NCBI RefSeq assembly: GCF_000309385.1
Contig: NZ_JH976538.1
Coordinates: forward strand, 578,258-637,080
Direction: 5' to 3'
DNA from: Nodosilinea nodulosa PCC 7104
GTDB taxonomy: Bacteria; Cyanobacteriota; Cyanobacteriia; Phormidesmidales; Phormidesmidaceae
DNA: 58,823 bases
Both the position numbers and the translations under genes were made by a program. Positions 32,998 to 40,756 of this stretch are shown here, piece after piece. Under the pieces are notes generated by a model. That model did not search any database, was not told the DNA's origin, and saw only the letters and a program-made list of their open reading frames with translations. How positions within the stretch are numbered: position 1 is the first letter of the stretch; the number at the start of each line of letters is the position of its first letter.

Positions 32998-33633
32998 ATG
33001 ACCTGCGATCGCACCTCTGCTTCAGCCTCCGATCAGAATGCCCATCTGAGGGCCGACCATTGGCAGCAGGCTCCAGATCTGGGGGCTGATATCGCGGTGC
33101 GGGCGACGCAGTATTTGGGCATGTTGCGAGATTTGGCCGTGCAGCCCAGCTGGGTTAGCCTCGACCACATTGCCGACCCGCCGGGGGAGGCGCTGACATG
33201 GATTGGGCACCACATTCACCAGGTCAACCGGCAGCTGAACCGTATTTTGAGCGACCTGCTGACCTGTTTTGAGCTGGCCCAGCAGCCCAGGGTGCAGATT
33301 TTTGCCGCCCCCATTGCGCCCCAGGCGGGGGTAGACGGATTTTGCAGCACGACCCCGAAGATCGCCTTTTCCACCACCCTGATGGTTGATCCGGGCCGGA
33401 TTGTGCCCGCTGACTGGCCCAGGCTGGTGGCCCACGAGCTGGCCCATAGCGTGGCCGGGGCTAACGGCCACGAGGCAGAATTTAGCCGCGCGATCGCCCA
33501 CCTGTGCCTGGCCCAAGACCTGCCGGTGCCGCCCCCCCACCTCAGTGCCGAGGCGCTGAGCCACTGGCCTCCCTGCCGCCGCAACCCCCGGCCCGAGCAG
33601 TTTTGGCTGGGGCAAATGGCCTGGCAGCGGTAG
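32998..33633 (+). CDS. Putative zinc metallopeptidase (HELAH motif)
   Basis: 211 residues, no signal peptide. A HExxH motif lies at His146-Glu147-x-x-His150 (LVAHELAHSV), followed by GHEAEF with His158 as a possible third zinc ligand. This spacing recalls SprT-like minigluzincins, though there is no zinc ribbon. The N-terminal half is helical (WIGHHIHQVNRQLNRIL). The FCSTTPKIAFS stretch precedes the motif. I do not recognise a named family. A single cytosolic zinc peptidase is the most likely reading. Confidence 0.6.
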   Translation: MTCDRTSASASDQNAHLRADHWQQAPDLGADIAVRATQYLGMLRDLAVQPSWVSLDHIADPPGEALTWIGHHIHQVNRQLNRILSDLLTCFELAQQPRVQIFAAPIAPQAGVDGFCSTTPKIAFSTTLMVDPGRIVPADWPRLVAHELAHSVAGANGHEAEFSRAIAHLCLAQDLPVPPPHLSAEALSHWPPCRRNPRPEQFWLGQMAWQR

Positions 33634-33689
33634 CGATCGCCTCCCCTGGTGGGGCTACTCGGCTTACCCCATTGAATGGGAGAATACCC

Positions 33690-34274
33690 ATGACCCGCCC
33701 TACAGGATTTTTGCAGACTATGAAACGCCTACTGGCCATGCTGGCACTCGTTCTGATGTTTTGGAGTTCAGGCTTGGCCACCGCCGCAGCCGCCATCCCC
33801 GACGATGTGCAAAAGCTGCTCGACACTAAAAAGTGCCAGGTGTGCATTCTCAACGAGGCCGACCTCAGCCACGCCGACCTGAACGGAGCCAACCTTAAAA
33901 TTGCCGTCCTCACTGGAGCCAACCTGGTTGGTGCTGACCTGGGCCATGCCAACCTCATGCTCACCGAAATGGAAGGGGCCAACCTCAGCGGTGCCAGCCT
34001 GACTGGCGCTCAGATGAATGGGGCCAACCTGCCCAACGCCAACCTCTCGGGGGCTGATCTCTCCAATGTCGAAATGACCCAGGCCAACCTGTCCGACGCC
34101 AATCTGTCCGACGCCGACCTCAGCGGAGCGGTAATGCTCAGCGTTATTCTGGGCAGCGCCAATCTGAACGGGGCCAACCTCAAAGGCGCCAACCTGCGCG
34201 GCGTCAACCGCAGTATGGTGCTGTTTTGCAACACCACCATGCCCGACGGCAGTATCGAAAACCGCGACTGCTAG
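33690..34274 (+). CDS. Secreted pentapeptide-repeat protein
   Basis: 194 residues from the ATG at 33690, preceded by GGGAG 7 nt upstream; an open frame extends upstream to 33504 but overlaps the previous gene. A signal peptide (MKRLLAMLALVLMFWSSG) ends near ATAAAA. After a CQVCI motif come about 20 pentapeptides of the A(D/N)Lxx type (for example ADLSHADLNGANL), forming a right-handed quadrilateral helix. It is probably periplasmic or lumenal. Its TAG stop (34272-34274) is the first TAG of repeat copy B. Confidence 0.88.
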   Translation: MTRPTGFLQTMKRLLAMLALVLMFWSSGLATAAAAIPDDVQKLLDTKKCQVCILNEADLSHADLNGANLKIAVLTGANLVGADLGHANLMLTEMEGANLSGASLTGAQMNGANLPNANLSGADLSNVEMTQANLSDANLSDADLSGAVMLSVILGSANLNGANLKGANLRGVNRSMVLFCNTTMPDGSIENRDC

Positions 34275-34400
34275 GGGCTGTCATCCCCTAGCGGCAGAGG
34301 GCCTAAACGCCAACTGCTGCGGCCCTCAGCCTGGCTTTTGAGTCGGGTGCGGCAAGGCTTTGGCCAGCAGGGTTTTGGCCAAAATTGACGGCACGTCCTC
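34271..34400 (+). repeat. CTAG-start dispersed element, copy B
   Basis: Begins CTAGGGGCTGTCATC, carries AAACGCCAACTG and the core GCCTGGCTTTTGAGTCGGG, and ends AATTGACGGCACGTCC. Homologous to copies A and C over its full length, but the inner inverted arm is degenerate. It starts exactly at the stop codon of the pentapeptide gene. Confidence 0.8.
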
Positions 34401-34423
34401 AGGACGTGCGCGGCGGCGGCCCG

Positions 34424-35044
34424 CTAGGGATTCTCCTTACCGTAGGCCTGCCAGGCCAGATCGACCAGCCCGTTGACAATGGCTGCCGCCACCACGGCGC
34501 TACCCTTGCGGCCTTTAATGCTGACGTGGGGCACCATGGTATCTTGCAGGCGGTCTTTAATGACGGCGGTGTCGACAAACCCGGCTGGGGTGGCCACCAC
34601 TAGAGCCGGGCGCACCTTCTCGGCATCAATTAAATCCACCAGGGTAGTCAGAGCTGCTTCGGAAGCACCGATCACAAAAATGCCTTCGGGGTAGCGCTGG
34701 GCCAGGGTTTCCACGCCCCAAGAGGCCTGGCTTTTGCCCTTTTGAGGCCGAGTCAGGGCATCCATGCTGCAATACACCGGGTTGGCGAAGGTTTGCTGAA
34801 TGCCGGGGGTAATGCCCACCTGCACCATGGGCACATCCACAATAATGGTGGTGCGGGCCGCCAGGGCTGCGGCCCCAGACTGTAGCGCCTGGTCAGAAAA
34901 ATGAATCTGGTCTTTAAAGTCGAAGTCGGCGGTGGCGTAAATTACCCGGCGCACGATTTCGTACTCCGACGGCGAAAAACTGTGGTCGCCAATTTCGGAG
35001 TCAATAACTCGCAGGCTGTGGGCATCGGTCACATGCCATTCCAT
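34424..35044 (-). CDS. cobH: Precorrin-8X methylmutase
   Basis: 206 residues from MEWHVTDAHSLRVIDSEIG, a usual start in cyanobacterial CobH/CbiC. The enzyme migrates a methyl group of precorrin-8X in corrin ring synthesis. Family signatures: VRRVIYATADF, ARTTIIVDVPMVQVGI, NPVYCSMDA, GIFVIGASEAAL and IKGRKGSAVVAAA. The open frame extends upstream to 35197 through a Pro/Ser run encoded by a minisatellite, which I exclude. No other cobalamin gene is adjacent, although a cobalamin riboswitch lies 14 kb away. Confidence 0.93.
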   Translation of the reverse strand: MEWHVTDAHSLRVIDSEIGDHSFSPSEYEIVRRVIYATADFDFKDQIHFSDQALQSGAAALAARTTIIVDVPMVQVGITPGIQQTFANPVYCSMDALTRPQKGKSQASWGVETLAQRYPEGIFVIGASEAALTTLVDLIDAEKVRPALVVATPAGFVDTAVIKDRLQDTMVPHVSIKGRKGSAVVAAAIVNGLVDLAWQAYGKENP

Positions 35045-35106
35045 AAAAGCTGGGAAGATGGGGTCAGATTGCTGGGCTAAGTGTAGCCAGGTCTGGGGAG
35101 CAGCGC

Positions 35107-35191
35107 AATGGGTTAGGGGGGAATGGGGGAGGTGGGGAGGGGGGGAATGTGGGGAGGGTGGGGAGGGTGGGGAGGGTGGGGAGGGTGGGGA
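35107..35191. repeat. 10-bp G-rich minisatellite (GGGGAGGGTG)n
   Basis: Tandem GGGGAGGGTG units upstream of cobH. A C-rich counterpart (CCCCATCCCCTCATCC type) follows at about 35223-35280, before the threonine aldolase stop. Confidence 0.85.
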
Positions 35192-35276
35192 ATTCAAAAT
35201 TCAAAAGGCAAAGTTCAAAGGCATCCCCTCATCCCCCCATCCCCTCATCCCCCCATTTCCCCATCCCCTCATCCCC

Positions 35277-36338
35277 TCACGCCGCCCCTGTGAGGATAGT
35301 GCGGATAGCCTCGACCAGGCGCTCTACCTGGGGCTGCTCAATCCAGTAGTGGGTGACGGCGCGCAGGGTGCGATCGCCGTAGCCGCCCATATACAGCCCG
35401 TAGTCGGTGCGCAGTGCTTTAATCAGTTCCTCAGGGGCGATCGCGACTTCCGGTGCCAGGTCAAAAAACACCATGTTGGTTTCTACGACGCTGGGATCGA
35501 TGGCAATGCCGGGAATGGTGGCTAGCCCCTGGGCCAGGGTCTGGGCGTTGTCGTGATCGATTTGCAAGCGCTGGCTCATGGTTTTGAGGGCAATAATGCC
35601 CGCCGCCGCCAGCACCCCGGCCTGGCGCATGCCGCCGCCGAGCAGCTTGCGGTGGCGGCGGGCCTGGTGAATAAACGCCTCGCTGCCCACCAGCACGGAG
35701 CCGACCGGGGCGCACAGCCCCTTGCTCAGGCAGACGCTGACCGAGTCAACATGGGCTGTGATCATAGTTGGGTCGAGCCGCAGGGCGGTGGCGGCGTTGA
35801 ACAGCCGCGCCCCGTCCAGATGAACGGCAAGGTCGTGTTGCTTCGCCAACGCGCCAATGGATTCAAAGTAGCTGGGTTCGATCGCCGCGCCGTTGTTGCC
35901 GCCGGAGCTGTTCTCCAGCAGAATCAGGCGGCTGTGGGGCAGATGGGGGTTGTCAACGCGGAGGGAAGCTTTAATCCGATCCACATCCATACGGCCCCGG
36001 CTGTCGGTGGGCAGCGGGCGAGTGGTAATGCTGCCCAGCACGGCAATGCCGCCCGCCTCCCAGCAAAAAGTGTGGGCATCTTCGCCAAGAATGGCTTCGT
36101 CGCCGCGCTGGGCATGGGTGAGAGCGGCGATCAAATTGCCCTGGGTGCCGCTGGTGACAAACAGCCCGGCTGCTTTACCCAGCAGGCTGGCGGCTAAGGA
36201 CTCCAGTTCATTGACGGTGGGGTCTTCGCCGTAGACATCATCGCCCACCTCGGCAGTGGCCATGGCCTCGACCATGGCGGGGGTGGGCCAGGTGACGGTG
36301 TCGGAGCGAAAGTCAGCGGAGGGGTGGATAGTGGCCAT
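35277..36338 (-). CDS. ltaE: Low-specificity L-threonine aldolase
   Basis: 353 residues. A fold-type I PLP enzyme that cleaves threonine or allo-threonine to glycine and acetaldehyde. Motifs: FRSDTVTWPTPAM, VGDDVYGEDPTVNELE, FVTSGTQGNL, HLDGARLFNAA and the PLP lysine Lys206 in CLSKGLCAPVGS. HRKLLGGGMRQAG is also typical. It lies on the same strand as cobH, separated by the minisatellites, so co-transcription is uncertain. Confidence 0.94.
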   Translation of the reverse strand: MATIHPSADFRSDTVTWPTPAMVEAMATAEVGDDVYGEDPTVNELESLAASLLGKAAGLFVTSGTQGNLIAALTHAQRGDEAILGEDAHTFCWEAGGIAVLGSITTRPLPTDSRGRMDVDRIKASLRVDNPHLPHSRLILLENSSGGNNGAAIEPSYFESIGALAKQHDLAVHLDGARLFNAATALRLDPTMITAHVDSVSVCLSKGLCAPVGSVLVGSEAFIHQARRHRKLLGGGMRQAGVLAAAGIIALKTMSQRLQIDHDNAQTLAQGLATIPGIAIDPSVVETNMVFFDLAPEVAIAPEELIKALRTDYGLYMGGYGDRTLRAVTHYWIEQPQVERLVEAIRTILTGAA

Positions 36339-36457
36339 AGCGGGGGAATGGGCTAGAGGATGGAGAGGTTCAGGCAGGATGGCAACGAGTTATGGCAATT
36401 CTGACGACGAAAATATCCGAGGAGGTTGATTCCTTTCAAGGGGCAGGCGCTGCGCCC

Positions 36458-37153
36458 TTACCTGGAGGTAGCTTCGTTTCCAGAATTGTCCTTGGCAGCC
36501 AACATCATGTGGATTAAACCATCAATCATCCGTTCTTGCTGTAGCGGCAGAATATCGCTGCCGTGCAGGACATTTTGAATGATCAGATAGTGCAGTAAAG
36601 AACCGACAAAAATCCGTGCGGAGACCTCCGCATCGGGCAAATTTAGCTGAGCTTGAGAGGCCAGGTACAGGGTGAGCTGTTCTAGCAAAGGCTTTTCGAC
36701 GGTGCGAATGAAGGTTTTGGCCAACTCTGGAAATTTCTCAGACTCGGCAATCATCAATCGCATCAAGGCTTGCAGCGATTTATTGTCAGCAAAGTCGGTG
36801 AGCGCTGAGTTTGCAATCTGGCGGAGCACCCGATCGGGAGGCGTTTGCAGGTCAAGATCCGCACGCAAATTGAAGATGATCTGATTGGTGTTTTGGGTGA
36901 GCCATTGAATCAGCGCGATAAATAGCCCTTCCTTGTCGTGAAAGTAGGTGTACAAGGTGGATTTAGAGACCCCTGCCACCGTGGCAATCCGATCCATGCT
37001 GGCCGCTGAATAGCCATTGGTCGTAAAGACCTCCAGGGCACCCGCCAGGATCATCCCGGCCTTATTCGTCGGGTCGCCGCTGGATGGGTGAAAGGGCCTG
37101 GGCTGATCTGAAGCATTCACGCTGGGGAGCTCCGCAAAGGTTGTTTGCAGCAT
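36458..37153 (-). CDS. TetR/AcrR-family transcriptional regulator
   Basis: 231 residues. The N-terminal helix-turn-helix (ILAGALEVFTTNGYSAASMDRIATVAGVSKSTLYTYFHDKE, residues ~35-78) is a classic TetR DNA-binding region. The rest is an all-helical ligand domain close to the TetR_C/AefR-like type. It is divergent from devBCA. The 11-bp inverted repeat at 37190-37228 lies between them, so it most likely represses the exporter and itself. Confidence 0.94.
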   Translation of the reverse strand: MLQTTFAELPSVNASDQPRPFHPSSGDPTNKAGMILAGALEVFTTNGYSAASMDRIATVAGVSKSTLYTYFHDKEGLFIALIQWLTQNTNQIIFNLRADLDLQTPPDRVLRQIANSALTDFADNKSLQALMRLMIAESEKFPELAKTFIRTVEKPLLEQLTLYLASQAQLNLPDAEVSARIFVGSLLHYLIIQNVLHGSDILPLQQERMIDGLIHMMLAAKDNSGNEATSR

Positions 37154-37189
37154 AACAAGGCTGCCTAACTCTGGCCTATCACCGGACTT

Positions 37190-37228
37190 TACTAAACCGT
37201 TTAGTTGACAATACCGAACGGTTTAGTA
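37190..37228. promoter_or_regulatory. TetR operator: inverted repeat TACTAAACCGT/ACGGTTTAGTA
   Basis: TACTAAACCGT (37190-37200) and ACGGTTTAGTA (37218-37228) form an 11-bp perfect inverted repeat with a 17-nt spacer. Inside, ACTAAAC-C-GTTTAGT (37191-37205) is itself a palindrome. It overlaps the likely promoter of devB and faces the TetR gene. Confidence 0.8.
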
Positions 37229-37269
37229 TGATTGCTGATAGAGCTTTTCTTTTTGCTGGGAGAGTGTTC

Positions 37270-38460
37270 ATGAATTTAGGTGCTCTGAGCCATCGGGCCG
37301 GACTGGCCAATTCGTCTCGTCGGTGGCCGTTACTGGCTGGTGTTGTGGTCTTGGGGTTGGGAGGAGGCGCAGCCTGGAAGATCTGGCAGGGGCAGGTTGC
37401 CCAGCAGGCTGAGGTCGAAACGGTGCCCCCGGCGATCGCAACGGTGACGGCTCTGGGGCGGCTAGAACCCGAGGGCGAAACGATTGACCTAATCGCGCCG
37501 ACGGCTTCCCAGGAAAGCCGGGTAGATCAGCTGCTGGTTAAGGAGGGCGATCGCGTGGAGGCCGGACAGGCGATCGCCATTTTGGACAACCGCGATCGCC
37601 TCCAGGCGGCACTTCAGCAGGCTAAAGAGCAGGTGCAGATTGCTCGCACCCAGCTGGCTCAGGTCAAGGCCGGAGCCAAATCGGGAGAAATTGCCGCCCA
37701 GCGGGCCGAAATCGCTCGACTAGAAGCGGCTCAGGCGGGGGATGTCAGCGGCCAGCGGGCGGCGGTCGCGCGCCTGGAAGCCGAAGTCGAAAATGCCCGT
37801 GTGGAGTACGAGCGCTACGCATCGCTGTATCAGCGGGGCGGGGTTTCAGCCTCGGAGCGCGATGCCAGGCAGCTCACCTACACCACGGCCCAGCGCCAGC
37901 TTCAAGAGGCCCAGGCCTCCCTGGATCGGATTCAGACCACCAGCCGTAGGCAGATTGAGCAGGCCCGCGCCACGCTGGATCAAATCGCCGAGGTGCGGCC
38001 TGTGGATGTGGCGGCGGCGGCAGCCGAGGTGGAGTCCGCGATCGCCGCCGTAGCCGAAGCCGAGGCCAATCTGGCCCAGGCGACAGTGCGATCGCCCCAG
38101 GCTGGGCAAATTCTCAAAATTCACACCCGCCCCGGCGAAAAAATTGCCGACGAAGGCATCGCCACCCTGGGTCAGACCCAGCAAATGCAGGTGGTGGCCG
38201 AAGTCTACCAGAGCGACATCAATCAGGTGGCGGTGGGCCAACCCGCCGAGATTACCTCCACCGTATTTCCTGAAGCCATCCAGGGCACCGTCGATCGCAT
38301 TGGCCTCCAGGTACAGCAGCAGCAGGTGGTCAACGAAGACCCCGCCGCCAACATCGATGCCAAGGTGATTGAGGTGTTCATCGACCTGGATCAGGCCGCC
38401 AGTCAAACGGTGGCGGGGCTCACGAATCTACAGGTCACTGCCACGATTGAAACCAAATAA
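37270..38460 (+). CDS. devB: DevB-type membrane fusion protein of an ABC exporter
   Basis: 396 residues from the ATG at 37270, which has GGGAG 7 nt upstream; an in-frame ATG at 37228 lies in the operator. An N-terminal membrane anchor (WPLLAGVVVLGLGGGAAW) is followed by a HlyD/biotin-lipoyl-like start (ALGRLEPEGETIDLIAP). A long coiled coil (AKEQVQIARTQLAQVKAG to IEQARATLDQIAE) precedes the adaptor domain (VRSPQAGQILKIHTRPGEKI). It links the inner-membrane DevCA transporter to a TolC-like outer-membrane protein. Confidence 0.93.
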   Translation: MNLGALSHRAGLANSSRRWPLLAGVVVLGLGGGAAWKIWQGQVAQQAEVETVPPAIATVTALGRLEPEGETIDLIAPTASQESRVDQLLVKEGDRVEAGQAIAILDNRDRLQAALQQAKEQVQIARTQLAQVKAGAKSGEIAAQRAEIARLEAAQAGDVSGQRAAVARLEAEVENARVEYERYASLYQRGGVSASERDARQLTYTTAQRQLQEAQASLDRIQTTSRRQIEQARATLDQIAEVRPVDVAAAAAEVESAIAAVAEAEANLAQATVRSPQAGQILKIHTRPGEKIADEGIATLGQTQQMQVVAEVYQSDINQVAVGQPAEITSTVFPEAIQGTVDRIGLQVQQQQVVNEDPAANIDAKVIEVFIDLDQAASQTVAGLTNLQVTATIETK

Positions 38461-38619
38461 TTCTCGCTCAATCGCCAGTTCAAAATCTCTCCTTCAAAGA
38501 CGCTGTGCGTTAGTGGAACCAGTCCGGATAACTAACAAAGGTCAAAGTTTCCCTTTTAGAGACGCCACACGTCCAAAATCCAAAATCGCCAACCCAAAAT
38601 CGGTTCAGGAGCCACCGCC

Positions 38620-39804
38620 ATGCTTGGCCTGATCAAAACCCTCAAAACGCTGGGCGATCGCACCCCCCTCGGCCTGAAACAGCTCAACCATGACCGCATG
38701 CGGCTGCTGACCGCGATCGCGGGCATCACCTTCGCCGACATTTTAATCTTTATGCAGCTGGGGTTTGCCGATGCCCTCTACAAAAGCAATACCCAGTATC
38801 CCCGCGCTCTGCAATCGGATCTAGTCATTATCAGCACCCAGGCAAAGAACTTTGGGCAGCTGCGCACCTTTGCCCGACGGCGATTTTTACAGGCTCAGGA
38901 CATACCTGGTGTCGCCTCTGCGGAGCCCCTGTACCTGGGTTCTGTCAATTGGCGCAATCCCCAGACTCGCAAACAAACCTCGATGCTGTTGATTGGCCAA
39001 AACCCCAGTCAGCCTGCCTTTAACCTGCCCGATGTGAACGCGAAGCTCGATGCCATTCAGCTGCCCGACCGTGTCTTATTCGACCAGGCCTCGCGGGGCA
39101 GTTATGACGAGATGATTGAGCAATTTAAACAGGGTGAGCGGGTGACCAGCGAAATAGGCTTGCGCACCGTAGAAGTGGCTGGGCTGTTCGAAGTGGGCGC
39201 GTCCTTTTCCGAAGATGGCGCGTTGATCACCAGCGACCAGAACTTTTTGCGGCTGTTTCCCAAGCGAGAGGCTGGAGCCGTCAGCCTGGGACTGATTAAC
39301 CTGGAGCCGGGAGCCGACCCCGAACAGGTCAGAGCGGAGCTAGCCGCCCGCCTGCCCGACGATGTGCAGGTGTTGACCAAAGATGGCTATGTCGATTTTG
39401 AACTCAACGACATCCAGTCTGAGTCGCCGATTGGCTTTGTGTTTGGCCTGGGGTCGGCGATGGGGTTCATTGTTGGTGTGGTGATTGTCTACCAGGTGCT
39501 TTCGACGGATGTAAACAGTCACCTGGGCGAGTACGCCACTTTCCGGGCCATGGGCTTCCGTAACTCCTACCTGCTGGGCATTGTGGTTGAGGAGGCGATC
39601 GTGCTGTCGGTGCTGGGGTTTGTACCCGGTTTGGTGATTGCCCTGGGAGCCTATCAACTGACGGCGGCGGCCACGGCGCTGCCCCTGGCTATGCCCGTGA
39701 GCCGAGCCATTACGGTGCTGGCGTTGACCTTTGTTATGTGTGGGGCTTCGGGGGCGATCGCCACGCGCCGTCTTCAGGCCGCCGACCCGGCAGATATTTT
39801 CTAA
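38620..39804 (+). CDS. devC: DevC-type ABC exporter permease
   Basis: 394 residues. AGGAG lies about 8 nt before the ATG. It is of the MacB/FtsX-like class: an N-terminal membrane segment (LTAIAGITFADILIFMQLGFADAL), a large periplasmic region (~50-270) and three C-terminal spans (VFGLGSAMGFIVGVVIVYQVL, then IVVEEAIVLSVLGFVPGLVIA and ITVLALTFVMCGASG). It works with DevA and DevB. The gap to devB is 159 nt and contains no gene. Confidence 0.93.
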   Translation: MLGLIKTLKTLGDRTPLGLKQLNHDRMRLLTAIAGITFADILIFMQLGFADALYKSNTQYPRALQSDLVIISTQAKNFGQLRTFARRRFLQAQDIPGVASAEPLYLGSVNWRNPQTRKQTSMLLIGQNPSQPAFNLPDVNAKLDAIQLPDRVLFDQASRGSYDEMIEQFKQGERVTSEIGLRTVEVAGLFEVGASFSEDGALITSDQNFLRLFPKREAGAVSLGLINLEPGADPEQVRAELAARLPDDVQVLTKDGYVDFELNDIQSESPIGFVFGLGSAMGFIVGVVIVYQVLSTDVNSHLGEYATFRAMGFRNSYLLGIVVEEAIVLSVLGFVPGLVIALGAYQLTAAATALPLAMPVSRAITVLALTFVMCGASGAIATRRLQAADPADIF

Positions 39805-39878
39805 ATTTTGGATTTTAGATTGGCAATTTTGGATTGCCGCAGGCCGCAGAGCCTATGTAAATCAATGAATTTAATGCT

Positions 39879-39921
39879 GGTGGGCAGTGCCCACCCTACG
39901 GCTCAAAACTGCCCACCCTAC
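39879..39921. repeat. REP-like palindrome and half copy between devC and devA
   Basis: GGTGGGCAGTGCCCACC then CTACG, followed by a second half copy TGCCCACCCTACAG (39909 on). It matches the palindrome at 293-313. Confidence 0.7.
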
Positions 39922-39979
39922 AGCTGGATCCGCTGTTTAAAATTCAAGATTCAAAACGCCCTCTCCTAATCCTGTAGCC

Positions 39980-40687
39980 ATGACTCAAAACCATTCCATT
40001 GTTGTTCATCAGCTCAACCACTCCTTTGGCTCTGGCAACCTGCAAAAGCAGGTGTTGTTCGACATCAACCTGGAGATTTCGGCGGGGGAGATTGTGATTA
40101 TGACCGGGCCATCGGGTTCGGGCAAAACCACCCTGCTGACTCTGATTGGCGGCCTGCGATCGGCGCAGACGGGCAGCCTCAAGGTGGTGGGCCATGAGAT
40201 CACCGGGGCCAGCGAAAATGACCTGGTCAAGGCCCGGCGCAACAATGGCTATATTTTTCAGGCCCACAATTTACACGGCAGTTTGACTGCTTTAGAAAAT
40301 GTGCAGATGGGGCTAGAGGTACAAGGCAATTTAGCCAAGCCCGAACGCCATCGCCGCGCTGCTGAGATGCTGGCCCAGGTCGGGTTAGAAGAAAGGGTAA
40401 ATTACTACCCGGCGGATCTGTCGGGGGGCCAAAAGCAGCGGGTGGCGATCGCCCGCGCCCTGGTCAGCCGCCCTAAAATTGTGCTGGCCGATGAGCCCAC
40501 CGCCGCCCTCGATAAAAAATCGGGCCGCGACGTGGTCGATATCATGCACGATCTGGCCAAGCAGCAGGGATGCACTATCCTACTGGTAACCCACGACAAC
40601 CGCATTCTCGACATTGCCGATCGCATTGTGTATATGGAAGATGGACGCCTCTTGAAGCAGCCAGAACTGGCGGCGATCGCCCAGTAG
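39980..40687 (+). CDS. devA: DevA-type ABC exporter ATP-binding protein
   Basis: 235 residues. Walker A GPSGSGKTTLL, Q-loop GYIFQAHNLHGSL, signature LSGGQKQRVAIARAL and Walker B IVLADEPTAALDKKSG are all intact. The H-loop is TILLVTHDNRI. It powers the DevBC efflux complex. Known DevBCA systems export glycolipids or stress-related compounds; the substrate here is unknown. The 175-nt gap to devC carries dispersed repeats but the order and strand agree. Confidence 0.95.
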   Translation: MTQNHSIVVHQLNHSFGSGNLQKQVLFDINLEISAGEIVIMTGPSGSGKTTLLTLIGGLRSAQTGSLKVVGHEITGASENDLVKARRNNGYIFQAHNLHGSLTALENVQMGLEVQGNLAKPERHRRAAEMLAQVGLEERVNYYPADLSGGQKQRVAIARALVSRPKIVLADEPTAALDKKSGRDVVDIMHDLAKQQGCTILLVTHDNRILDIADRIVYMEDGRLLKQPELAAIAQ

Positions 40688-40756
40688 TCCAGGTTGCCAG
40701 CGGCCCGATTGTTTCCGACCAGTTACGTTTTTTTGGAGCCAGCCCCAGGTTTTTCT

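Noticed and set aside
33022..33615. 197-residue minus-strand ORF opposite the HELAH gene
   Set aside because: Antisense frame without RBS; the plus-strand reading has the metal motif.
35045..35197. Pro/Ser-rich N-terminal extension of cobH
   Set aside because: It is encoded by the minisatellite; the family start is at MEWHVTD.
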